From an uncultured Micrococcales bacterium (GTDB lineage: Bacteria > Actinomycetota > Actinomycetes > S36-B12 > UBA10799): 10,971 nucleotides of DNA. Numbering within the stretch: the stretch's first letter is position 1; every line of letters starts with the position of its first letter. The stretch lies in assembly GCA_937952095.1 (NCBI GenBank), contig CALFYG010000238.1, positions 1-10,971 of the forward strand. Direction: 5' to 3'. This document shows, piece by piece, positions 1 to 6,337 of the stretch. Under the pieces are notes generated by a model that searched no databases, was not told the origin of the DNA, and was given only the letters and a program-made list of their open reading frames with translations. Position numbers and translations under genes: made by a program.

Positions 1-550
1 TCCCGGTCCCGGCGCCCACGCAGCCGCTCAGGGCCGTCCTTCCACCGAGCGGGAGGCCCTCGGTGGACGCCCGCCGGGCCTGCGCCAGGGCCTGTGCCAC
101 GTCTGCATCGGTGACATGCATGGTGCGTGGGTCGTTGAGCCAGGAATCGTCGCACTCCCCCACGATCGGGATCACGACCGAGTCCGCGATCTTGGGCTGC
201 TCAGCCATCAGCAGCCGGCAGGCGGCGTCGTACACGCGGCCGACCTGCATCGTGCTGGTGAGGAACACCGGGGTCTCGGTCACCCCCCACTCCCGGATCT
301 GCAGGCTGCCCGTCAGTTCACCGGCGCCGTTGAGGACCGCCACACCCGCCGGCACCGGGCTGGCCCACACATCACCCCCCGGATCGATCACGGTCACCCC
401 GGTCCGTGCGATGCCGCCACCGGCCGGCGGATCAGCCTCATCACGCACGATCGTCGCGTGTCCCAATCCGGCGCCGGGCACGTCGAGAACTGAGTCGGTG
501 GGCCCGGTGGGGAATCGGCCGAAGGGTGGGATGGGGGATGCAGGCGGCAT
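1..550 (-). CDS. DmpA/BapA-family (S58) aminopeptidase, partial: N-terminal 183 residues
   Basis: This is a minus-strand open frame that starts at ATG 550-548 and runs off the left edge without a stop. Members of the family are N-terminal-nucleophile hydrolases that cleave themselves into two subunits and release N-terminal residues, including D- and beta-amino acids, from small peptides. The visible part fits the family's alpha-subunit. It has VLDVPGAGLGHATIV (about residues 21-35), RTGVTVIDP (49-57), PVPAGVAVLNGAGELTG (65-81), TPVFLTSTMQVGRVYDAA (93-110), a VIPIVGECDDSWLND block (126-140), and GCVGAGTG at the edge. The self-cleavage site with the catalytic Ser/Thr should lie just beyond position 1 and cannot be checked. 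The family usually has 320-400 residues. The gene diverges from the HDAC-family gene with 9 bp between start codons. There is no Shine-Dalgarno sequence. CATGAT lies 6 nt upstream of the ATG, suggesting a leaderless mRNA. The family call is firm; the substrate is unknown. Confidence 0.85.
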   Translation of the reverse strand, partial: MPPASPIPPFGRFPTGPTDSVLDVPGAGLGHATIVRDEADPPAGGGIARTGVTVIDPGGDVWASPVPAGVAVLNGAGELTGSLQIREWGVTETPVFLTSTMQVGRVYDAACRLLMAEQPKIADSVVIPIVGECDDSWLNDPRTMHVTDADVAQALAQARRASTEGLPLGGRTALSGCVGAGTG

Positions 551-564
551 GCTGGCATCATGCC
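546..564. promoter_or_regulatory. 19-bp palindrome holding both divergent start codons
   Basis: The sequence GGCATGCTGGCATCATGCC reads almost the same on both strands; the 9-bp arms differ at one pair around centre 555. The minus-strand ATG (550-548) and the plus-strand ATG (560-562) are mirror images about this centre. On each strand a -10-like hexamer (CATGCT at 548-553 on plus; CATGAT at 562-557 on minus) ends exactly 6 nt before the ATG. Each gene's start codon therefore overlaps the other gene's candidate -10 element. The symmetry is read directly from the sequence. The promoter role, and a possible operator role for the palindrome, are inferred. Confidence 0.45.
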
Positions 565-1627
565 GCACATGACAGTGCCCGTGGTCTGGTCGGACGACTG
601 CCTCCTGCACGCGCCCGGCGGAGAGGTGTGGGTCGGGGTCCTGACGCCGGGGACCGAGGTGCCCGAACGGCTCGAGGTGCTGCGGGTCGCCCTCACCGAG
701 GCCGACCACGATTTCGTGGCGGCGACCACGCATGGCGACGAACCGGTACTGGCCGTCCATGACGCCGCCCTGCTGGACTACCTGGCGGACGCCTACACGG
801 GCTGGGTCGATGCCGGTTTTCCGGAGGACCCCGGTCAGGACCGGGTGGTCGGTTACCTGTTCCCCACACCCGGACTGCTGTCCGGCCTTGCGATGCGCAC
901 ACCCTCCGCAGCCCACGCCCGCGCGGGGCGATTCTGCTACGACACGATGACGCTGGTCGGACCGGGCACCTATCGGGCCGCACGGGCCTCGGCCGACGTG
1001 GCGCTGACCGCGGTGGACCTGGTGCTCTCCGGTGTGCCCGCGGCCTACGCCGCCTGTCGACCTCCCGGACACCATGTCACACGGGACGCCTTCGGCGGCT
1101 CCTGCTATCTCAACAACGCCGCCATCGCGGCACAGGCGCTGCGTTCGGCCGGGCATGAGCGAGTGGCCGTGATCGACATCGACGCGCACCACGCGAACGG
1201 GACGCAATCGATCTTCTACGACCGCTCGGACGTCTTTGTCACGTCGGTGCACGTGGACCCCAGTGCCGGCTGGTTCCCGCACTACCTCGGTTTCGCCGAC
1301 GAGCGGGGGCGGGGATCCGGGGAGGGTGCGAACCTCAACCTCCCGCTTGCGGAGGGGACCGGCGATCAGGGCTGGTTGGCCGCCGTGAGGGAGGCGGTCG
1401 AGGTGGTGGCGCGGTTCGACCCCACCGCCGTCGTGTTGTCGTTGGGCGTGGATGCCGCGGCAGACGATCCCGAGAGCCCACTGCGCGTGACGGCCGCGGG
1501 CTATCAGCACGCCGGTCAGCATGTCGCCGGACTCGGTGTACCGGTCGTCGCGGTGCAGGAGGGCGGCTATCACCTGCCGACCTTGGGGGGACTGGTGGTC
1601 GCCGCGCTGGAGGGGCTCTCGGGCTGA
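560..1627 (+). CDS. Histone deacetylase / acetylpolyamine amidohydrolase family protein
   Basis: The 355-residue protein belongs to the arginase-deacetylase fold. These are zinc enzymes that remove acetyl groups from lysines, polyamines or other acetylated amines. The catalytic set is complete. The active-site His pair is in RPPGHH (H171, H172), the zinc ligands D208 and H210 are in IDIDAHHANGTQ (205-216), the third ligand D298 is in SLGVDAAADDP, and the transition-state Tyr Y337 is in QEGGYH. The block GGSCYLNNAAIAAQAL (179-194) and the FADERGRGSGEG segment (245-256) also fit, and resemble the acetylpolyamine amidohydrolase side of the family more than AcuC. The length is normal for a single-domain member. 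I chose ATG 560, which gives a leaderless start after CATGCT. ATG 569 is an in-frame alternative that loses three residues. Neither has a clear ribosome binding site. The gene is transcribed away from the S58 peptidase gene. The real substrate cannot be read from the sequence. Confidence 0.93.
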   Translation: MPHMTVPVVWSDDCLLHAPGGEVWVGVLTPGTEVPERLEVLRVALTEADHDFVAATTHGDEPVLAVHDAALLDYLADAYTGWVDAGFPEDPGQDRVVGYLFPTPGLLSGLAMRTPSAAHARAGRFCYDTMTLVGPGTYRAARASADVALTAVDLVLSGVPAAYAACRPPGHHVTRDAFGGSCYLNNAAIAAQALRSAGHERVAVIDIDAHHANGTQSIFYDRSDVFVTSVHVDPSAGWFPHYLGFADERGRGSGEGANLNLPLAEGTGDQGWLAAVREAVEVVARFDPTAVVLSLGVDAAADDPESPLRVTAAGYQHAGQHVAGLGVPVVAVQEGGYHLPTLGGLVVAALEGLSG

Positions 1628-1645
1628 GGCGAACGGCGACTGGCG

Positions 1646-1714
1646 CATCCGTTAGTCCCCCGTCCATCCGTTAGTCCCCCGTCCATCCGTTAGTCCCCCG
1701 TCCATCCGTTAGTC
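1646..1714. repeat. Perfect 19-bp tandem repeat, 3.6 copies
   Basis: The unit CATCCGTTAGTCCCCCGTC is repeated at 1646, 1665 and 1684 without a mismatch, followed by the first 12 bases at 1703-1714. It lies in the 196-bp gap (1628-1823) between the HDAC-family stop and the AlkZ-like start. The period is not a multiple of three and the unit is not palindromic, so it is neither a coding repeat nor a hairpin array. The rest of the gap (1715-1811) holds no gene I can support. It could be a copy-variable minisatellite, a protein-binding array or an interspersed genomic repeat. Function unknown. Confidence 0.95.
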
Positions 1715-1811
1715 GAAAACAGCTGCAAAGCTCTCACCGGAGTGCACAACCTCTCACGGGAAGGCGGCCAAACGCGCTCAAGACCATGCCCGCGCCTCCA
1801 GCGGGAGCAGG

Positions 1812-1817
1812 CATGAT
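1812..1817 (+). promoter_or_regulatory. Candidate -10 element for the AlkZ-like gene
   Basis: CATGAT lies 6 nt upstream of GTG 1824, the same hexamer and spacing as in front of the S58 peptidase ATG. It has the A at position 2 and T at position 6 expected of a sigma-70-type -10 (TAnnnT), with C instead of T at position 1. No -35 element is evident. The spacing would place the transcript start at or near the GTG. Confidence 0.3.
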
Positions 1818-1823
1818 GGCGGA

Positions 1824-2885
1824 GTGGATGCGACCGAGGTCATCACGGCCCGCCTGGCCAACCTGCGGCTCAGCGTGCCGGGCGACAGCCCAGCCGACGT
1901 GGCCGACTGGTGCGGCGCACTGCAGGCCCAGGACCTGAGCAGCGGCAAGTGGTCGCTGGGTGCACGGTTGCCGGGAGCCACCGAGGCGGACGTGGACCAG
2001 GCCCTGGCCATCGGCGAGGTTCTGCGCACCTGGCCGATGCGAGGGACCATCCACATCGTCCACCCCGCCAACGCCCACTGGATGCTGGATCTGACCGGCC
2101 GGCGGGCCTTGAACGGGCTGCAGGCGCGCTGGGACTACCTCGGCCTCGACAAGGCGACGGTGGAACGCGGCGCGGAAGTTCTCGGAGAGGCACTGCCGGG
2201 CATCCGCATGACGCGCTCGCAGTGCCTCACCACTCTCAACGACGCCGGCATCGACACCTCGGGGCAGCGGGCCTACCACCTGCTCTGGTACGCCTCGCAG
2301 ATCGGCGTCACCTGCATCGGCCCCAACGAGGGCAAGGAGCAGACCTTCGTCCTGCTCGACGACTGGGCCACCGACCCACGGACCCCGAGCCGTGACGAAG
2401 CACTCGCGCTGCTGGCCCGCATGTACTTCCAGAGCCATGGCCCTGCCAGCCGCGCTGATTTCCAACGCTGGACGGGACTGACCGCGACGGATTCCAAGAA
2501 GGCAATCGCCGGCGCCGACCTCGAGGCCGTCAGCCTCGACGGCCAGGAACTCCTGACCGTCCCGGGTGAGACCGCCGACCTGCCGCACATGATGCTGCTG
2601 CCGGGATTCGACGAGTTCATGCTCGGGTACAAGGACCGCTCGCTGTTCATGGAACCCGAGCACCTGCGTCGCGTGGTGCCCGGGATGAACGGCATCTTCC
2701 GGCCCACCGTCGTCGAACGGGGGAGGGTGATCGGGACCTGGGGCCGCAAGGTGATGGCAACCTCGGTGCGGGTGACCGTCACCGGTTTCGACAGTCTGAA
2801 ACCGGCCCAGCGCAAAGCCCTGACGGTTCCGGCCGAACAGTACGCGGCCTTCCTCGACACCCGGCTCGACCTCCGTTTCGAGTGA
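1824..2885 (+). CDS. AlkZ-like winged helix DNA-binding domain protein (HTH_42 family)
   Basis: The 353-residue protein has the full layout of the HTH_42/AlkZ-YcaQ superfamily. Characterised members are DNA glycosylases that unhook interstrand crosslinks or remove bulky alkylated bases. Visible blocks are WCGALQAQDLSSGKWSLGARL (starting at about residue 29), the TWPMRGTIHIVHPANAHWML region (69-88), ARMYFQSHGPASRADFQRW (about 199-217), and LLPGFDEFMLGYKDRS followed by GIFRPTVVERGRVIGTW near the C-terminus. The QAQ at 34-36 sits where the catalytic Q-x-Q of AlkZ-type enzymes lies. Many genomic homologues are uncharacterised, so the exact lesion is unknown. The start is GTG 1824: nearby ATGs at 1813, 1816 and 1828 are out of frame. 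The gene stands 64 bp before the AI-2E-family gene on the same strand. A long minus-strand open frame opposite it is a codon-bias shadow. Confidence 0.85.
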   Translation: MDATEVITARLANLRLSVPGDSPADVADWCGALQAQDLSSGKWSLGARLPGATEADVDQALAIGEVLRTWPMRGTIHIVHPANAHWMLDLTGRRALNGLQARWDYLGLDKATVERGAEVLGEALPGIRMTRSQCLTTLNDAGIDTSGQRAYHLLWYASQIGVTCIGPNEGKEQTFVLLDDWATDPRTPSRDEALALLARMYFQSHGPASRADFQRWTGLTATDSKKAIAGADLEAVSLDGQELLTVPGETADLPHMMLLPGFDEFMLGYKDRSLFMEPEHLRRVVPGMNGIFRPTVVERGRVIGTWGRKVMATSVRVTVTGFDSLKPAQRKALTVPAEQYAAFLDTRLDLRFE

Positions 2886-2897
2886 ACACGCGCCCAG

Positions 2898-2945
2898 CCT
2901 CCCCGAAGCGGGCCGCTACGACCGCTAGCGTCCGGAGTCGGGAGG
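2898..2945 (+). promoter_or_regulatory. AI-2E-family gene leader: ribosome binding site and a segment that could pair with it
   Basis: GGGAGG at 2940-2945 is a strong Shine-Dalgarno sequence just before ATG 2950 and fixes that start. Upstream, CCTCCCCGA (2898-2906) can pair with TCGGGAGG (2938-2945) with a single bulged C. In a transcript reading through from the AlkZ-like gene, the ribosome binding site could therefore be buried in a hairpin. TAGCGT at 2926-2931 resembles a -10 element. A transcript starting about 7 nt after it would lack the pairing partner and be open. The complementarity is seen in the sequence; regulation is inferred. Confidence 0.35.
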
Positions 2946-2949
2946 TCTC

Positions 2950-4110
2950 ATGTCGACGACGAAGAAGGCCCCGCCCCAGGATCTGGAGCCCGGTGCCCTG
3001 AGCGGACCGCTGGGTGAATGGTTCAAGCGGTCGCTGTCGCCCTGGAGTGCGCACGCCTTCACAGTGGGCATCATCCTTGTCCTGCTCGCCTGGCTGACGA
3101 CAACCCTGCTGGGCAGGGTCTGGTACCTGCTGTGGTGGTTCATCATCGCCGCGTTCCTGTACTTCGCCATGGCACCCGCAGTGGGCTGGCTTGTCAGCAA
3201 AGGACTCAAACGAGGTCTGGCCACGGCGGTTGTCATGCTCGGCCTGGTGGTCAGCATCCTCGGCCTCTTGATCGCGATGACCCCGCTGATCGTCGGCGAG
3301 ATCGAGAGCGCGATCAAGGACGCGCCATCGCTGCTGAACACGATCAAGGATTTCGCCAGCAAGGTCGGGGTCAACATCGACACCTCCTCAAACAGCCAGC
3401 AGGTGCAACAGGCCCTATCCGCGCTGCAAGGGCACCTCCCGGACATCGCCGGCGGCGCGGTGAGCGTGACCAGTGCATTGGTCGGTGGACTGTTCGAGTT
3501 CTTCGTGGTCCTGTTGTTCACCTTCTTCCTGCTGGCCAACCAGGACAAGTTCCGCCGCTTCGTGCTGTCGTTCCTTTCTCCCGGCACCCAGGCCGTCGTG
3601 GGACAGGCGTGGGACATCGCGATCTACAAGACCGGCGGCTACCTGTATTCGCGGATCCTCACCTCGTTCCTGGCAGGCAGCGTGGTGGGGGTGGCGTTGT
3701 GGCTGCTCGACTGCCCCTACGCGGTCGCGCTCGCGATCTGGTACGGATTGGTGTCACAGTTCCTGCCGATGATCGGCACCTACGTGGCGGCCGCCCTCCC
3801 GCTGATCATCCTGCTCACCCGCAACCCCATGCACGCCCTGATCTTCCTGCTTGTGCTCGCGGCATGGATCCCGTTCCAGGACTACATCATCAGTCCGCGG
3901 GTCTCCGCCAAGACGATGTCGCTGTCGCCCGCCAGTGCATTGATCTCCCTGCTCGCCGGAGGCGCACTCTTCGGGGCCCTCGGCGCCTTCTTGGCGCTGC
4001 CCGCAGCAGCCGTCATCCAGAGCGTGGCCACGGCGTTCTTCCCCCGCCACGATGTGGTCGAGAGCGCCGCTGGCGGGCCGGCGCCCCCGCAGGAGCCTGC
4101 TAGTCCTTGA
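2950..4110 (+). CDS. AI-2E family transporter (PerM/UPF0118-type membrane protein)
   Basis: The 386-residue integral membrane protein matches the AI-2E transporter family. The name comes from an E. coli member linked to autoinducer-2 export. Other members act as Na+(Li+)/H+ antiporters, so the substrate here is open. A hydrophilic N-terminus is followed by membrane segments near residues 35-54, 58-80 and 92-113. A soluble stretch (about 115-165) carries the usual amphipathic helices. More membrane segments lie at about 170-196, 228-270, 273-290 and 294-310, and the last pair spans 325-360. Family marks in the C-terminal half are YGLVSQFLPMIGTYVAAALP (265-284), FQDYIISPRV (309-318) and GGALFGALGAFLALPAAA (337-354). 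The cytoplasmic tail is rich in Ala and Pro. The start is set by GGAGG 4 nt upstream. Its last 11 bp overlap the convergent methyltransferase gene. Confidence 0.92.
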   Translation: MSTTKKAPPQDLEPGALSGPLGEWFKRSLSPWSAHAFTVGIILVLLAWLTTTLLGRVWYLLWWFIIAAFLYFAMAPAVGWLVSKGLKRGLATAVVMLGLVVSILGLLIAMTPLIVGEIESAIKDAPSLLNTIKDFASKVGVNIDTSSNSQQVQQALSALQGHLPDIAGGAVSVTSALVGGLFEFFVVLLFTFFLLANQDKFRRFVLSFLSPGTQAVVGQAWDIAIYKTGGYLYSRILTSFLAGSVVGVALWLLDCPYAVALAIWYGLVSQFLPMIGTYVAAALPLIILLTRNPMHALIFLLVLAAWIPFQDYIISPRVSAKTMSLSPASALISLLAGGALFGALGAFLALPAAAVIQSVATAFFPRHDVVESAAGGPAPPQEPASP

Positions 4111-4672
4111 GCGCCAGCACCACGGTGTCCAGCGCGATCCCGGCCGGCGTCTCCCGTTGCGCGACCTCGGCGACCTCGATGCGCAACCCCTCGAGTGCCG
4201 CCACCGTTTGTTCCACCGAGTAGCAGACCGAGGGGTCCGGCGGCCCGCCCACAGTGTTCGACTTGTCGTGCGCGACGACGAGCACGAGGCCACCGGGATT
4301 CAGCCACTTCGTCACGCGCCTCAGCAACCGCCGCTGGTGGTTGTCAGGGATCTGGAGGTATGACAGCAGCACAAGGTCGACGGGCTGAACCTGCTCGTAC
4401 GTCTCCACGTCGCTGACCACCGTCGCGAGTTCGACCTCGGCGTCGAACGCCATCCGGCGGGCCTTCTCCAGGCCCACGGCGGAGAAGTCGACGGCGGTGA
4501 CGTCCCACCCCTGCATCGCCAGCCACACGGCATTGCGCCCCTCACCGGCTCCGAGGTCGAGTGCGACCCCCACCGGGCGACCGCTGAGATGGGTGGCCAC
4601 GAACACGTTGGGCTCCCCACTCCAGACCAACTCGGCGTCCGCGTACCGTTCGTCCCATCCCTGCGCATCCAC
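4100..4672 (-). CDS. Class I SAM-dependent methyltransferase
   Basis: The 190-residue protein is a single Rossmann-fold methyltransferase domain. Motif I is ALDLGAGEGRNAVWLA (37-52), which binds S-adenosylmethionine. The acidic residue after strand 2 is D62 in VDFS. SDVETYEQV (87-95) and DLVLLSYLQIPD (99-110) give the following motifs, and WLNPGGLVLVVAHD (123-136) is the post-motif strand. The N-terminal WDERYADAELVWSGEPN is typical of a small TehB-like/UbiE-like subgroup common in actinobacteria. The substrate cannot be deduced. The open frame extends upstream to 4822, but that would run 110 bp into phosphoglucomutase. The homology starts at WDERYA, so I place the start at GTG 4672. The gene diverges from pgm with 39 bp between starts and overlaps the AI-2E-family gene by 11 bp at its 3' end. 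Confidence 0.85.
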   Translation of the reverse strand: MDAQGWDERYADAELVWSGEPNVFVATHLSGRPVGVALDLGAGEGRNAVWLAMQGWDVTAVDFSAVGLEKARRMAFDAEVELATVVSDVETYEQVQPVDLVLLSYLQIPDNHQRRLLRRVTKWLNPGGLVLVVAHDKSNTVGGPPDPSVCYSVEQTVAALEGLRIEVAEVAQRETPAGIALDTVVLALKD

Positions 4673-4698
4673 ACGCTCATTCAAGCAGCGCAGCCGAC

Positions 4699-4704
4699 TA
4701 CCCT
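4699..4704 (+). promoter_or_regulatory. Candidate -10 element for phosphoglucomutase
   Basis: TACCCT fits TAnnnT and ends 7 nt before ATG 4712. No Shine-Dalgarno sequence is present in the 39-bp divergent gap (4673-4711), so a leaderless mRNA is plausible. No convincing -35 was found. Confidence 0.4.
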
Positions 4705-4711
4705 GCGAGTC

Positions 4712-6337
4712 ATGAGCGATCCGCGTGCTGGCACCCCCGCCCAACCCGACGACCTCGTCGACGTCGCCCGGTTGATCACCGCCTACTACACCGAACACCC
4801 GGACCCCGACGATCCTGCGCAACAGGTGAGTTTCGGCACCTCAGGCCACCGCGGGTCGAGCTTCAAGACCAGCTTCAACGACGACCACATCGCCGCCACG
4901 ACCCAGGCGATCTGCGAATACCGGAGCGGCCAGGGCATCGACGGCCCCCTGCTCATCGGTCGTGACACCCACGGCCTGTCCGAGCCCGCCTACGCCACGG
5001 CACTCGAGGTCCTGGTCGCCAACGACGTCAACGTACTCGTGGACTCCAGGGACGGCTTCGTGCCCACCCCCGCGATCAGCCATGCGATCCTCACACTCAA
5101 CGCCGCGGGCCGTCACGCCGACGGCATCGTCGTCACGCCGTCGCACAACCCACCGTCGGATGGCGGCTTCAAGTACAACCCACCCGACGGCGGCCCGGCC
5201 GACACCGCGATCACCAAGTGGGTCCAGGACCGCGCGAACGAATTGCTGCGCAACGGCATGCAGGGGGTGCGCAGGGTACCGCTGCCGCGTGCGCGCCAGT
5301 CGGTCCAGACGTTCGACTTCATCGCCGATTACGTCGATGACCTGCCGACGATCCTCGACATCGACGCCATCAAGGCCGCCGGGGTGCACATCGGCGCCGA
5401 CCCCCTCGGAGGGGCAAGCGTGGCCTACTGGGCGGCGATCGCCGAACGATTCGGCCTCGACCTCACCGTCGTGAACCCACGGACCGATCCGCAGTTCGCG
5501 TTCATGACCCTCGACTGGGACGGCAAGATCCGGATGGACTGCTCGTCACCGTCGGCGATGGCGTCCCTGGTCGCCGCCAAGGACCAGTACCAGGTGGCCA
5601 CCGGGAATGACGCGGATTCCGACCGCCACGGCATCGTGACGCCGGACGCCGGGCTCATGAACCCCAACCACTACCTGTCCGTGGCCATCGACTACCTGCT
5701 GTCCCACCGGCCCGACTGGTCACCGCAGGCCGCAGTCGGGAAGACCTTGGTGAGTTCGTCGATGATCGACAAGGTCGTCGCCGACCACGGTCGTCGCGTC
5801 CTGGAGGTCCCCGTCGGCTTCAAGTGGTTCGTCCCCGGTCTGCGCAGCGGCGAGGTCGTCTTCGGGGGTGAGGAATCCGCCGGGGCGTCGTTCTTGCGCA
5901 AGGACGGCACGACGTGGACGACCGACAAGGACGGCATCCTGCTGGCACTGCTGGCAAGCGAGATCATCGCGGTCACCGGCGAGTCCCCCAGCCGCCACTA
6001 CGCCGCTCTCACGCAGCGGTTCGGCACCACCCACTACGCCCGCATCGACGCTCCTGCCACCCGCGAACAGAAGGCGAAGCTGGCTGCACTGAGCGCCGAC
6101 CAGGTCAGCGCCACGGAACTTGCCGGCGATCCCATCACCCGGGTTCTCACCGAAGCACCCGGCAACGGCGCCCCCATCGGCGGGCTGAAGGTGGAGACGG
6201 ACCGCGCGTGGTTCGCCGCGCGCCCGTGTGGCACGGAGGACGTCTACAAGATCTATGCGGAGAGTTGGGTCAGTGCCGAGCACCTGGCACAAGTCCAGGC
6301 GGCAGCGCGGGACCTGGTGACGGAGACGCTGGCATGA
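4712..6337 (+). CDS. pgm: Phosphoglucomutase, alpha-D-glucose phosphate-specific
   Basis: The 541-residue enzyme interconverts glucose-1-phosphate and glucose-6-phosphate, linking glycogen, trehalose and cell-wall sugar-nucleotide pathways with glycolysis. All alpha-phosphohexomutase signatures are present. The substrate-entry block is SFGTSGHRGSS, near residue 45. The phosphoserine loop VTPSHNP has S144 as phosphoryl carrier, and the metal loop GNDADSDRHG (298-307) has D300, D302 and D304. The sugar-binding loop is GGEESAG, and the C-terminal phosphate loop is RPCGTEDVYKIYAES (from R504). That last loop normally reads RPSGTE; here C506 replaces the serine. Size and order match the E. coli Pgm type (about 546 residues). 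The frame is open upstream to 4589, but the family N-terminus (DPRAGTPAQPDDLVDVARL) begins at ATG 4712, which I chose. The stop overlaps the next start (ATGA at 6334-6337), so pgm and the SDR-fold gene are probably co-translated. Confidence 0.96.
   Translation: MSDPRAGTPAQPDDLVDVARLITAYYTEHPDPDDPAQQVSFGTSGHRGSSFKTSFNDDHIAATTQAICEYRSGQGIDGPLLIGRDTHGLSEPAYATALEVLVANDVNVLVDSRDGFVPTPAISHAILTLNAAGRHADGIVVTPSHNPPSDGGFKYNPPDGGPADTAITKWVQDRANELLRNGMQGVRRVPLPRARQSVQTFDFIADYVDDLPTILDIDAIKAAGVHIGADPLGGASVAYWAAIAERFGLDLTVVNPRTDPQFAFMTLDWDGKIRMDCSSPSAMASLVAAKDQYQVATGNDADSDRHGIVTPDAGLMNPNHYLSVAIDYLLSHRPDWSPQAAVGKTLVSSSMIDKVVADHGRRVLEVPVGFKWFVPGLRSGEVVFGGEESAGASFLRKDGTTWTTDKDGILLALLASEIIAVTGESPSRHYAALTQRFGTTHYARIDAPATREQKAKLAALSADQVSATELAGDPITRVLTEAPGNGAPIGGLKVETDRAWFAARPCGTEDVYKIYAESWVSAEHLAQVQAAARDLVTETLA

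Noticed and set aside
63..572. Plus-strand open frames at 63-572 and 116-493
   Set aside because: They are antisense to a clear S58 peptidase frame and rich in Arg, Pro, Ser and Thr, as shadow frames are.
1646..1714. The tandem repeat as a CRISPR array
   Set aside because: The units are directly adjacent with no spacers and there are no cas genes.
1734..2663. A 309-residue minus-strand open frame opposite the AlkZ-like gene
   Set aside because: It has no recognisable motif, while the plus frame has full family signatures. Long antisense frames are expected in GC-rich DNA.
4589..4711. A 41-residue N-terminal extension of phosphoglucomutase
   Set aside because: It is antisense to the methyltransferase gene and the family N-terminus starts at ATG 4712.
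4673..4822. A 50-residue N-terminal extension of the methyltransferase
   Set aside because: It would overlap the 5' end of pgm, has no similarity to the family, and the domain begins right at GTG 4672.
5914..6333. A long N-terminal extension of the SDR-fold protein
   Set aside because: It lies wholly inside pgm in another frame. The Rossmann loop begins right after ATG 6334.
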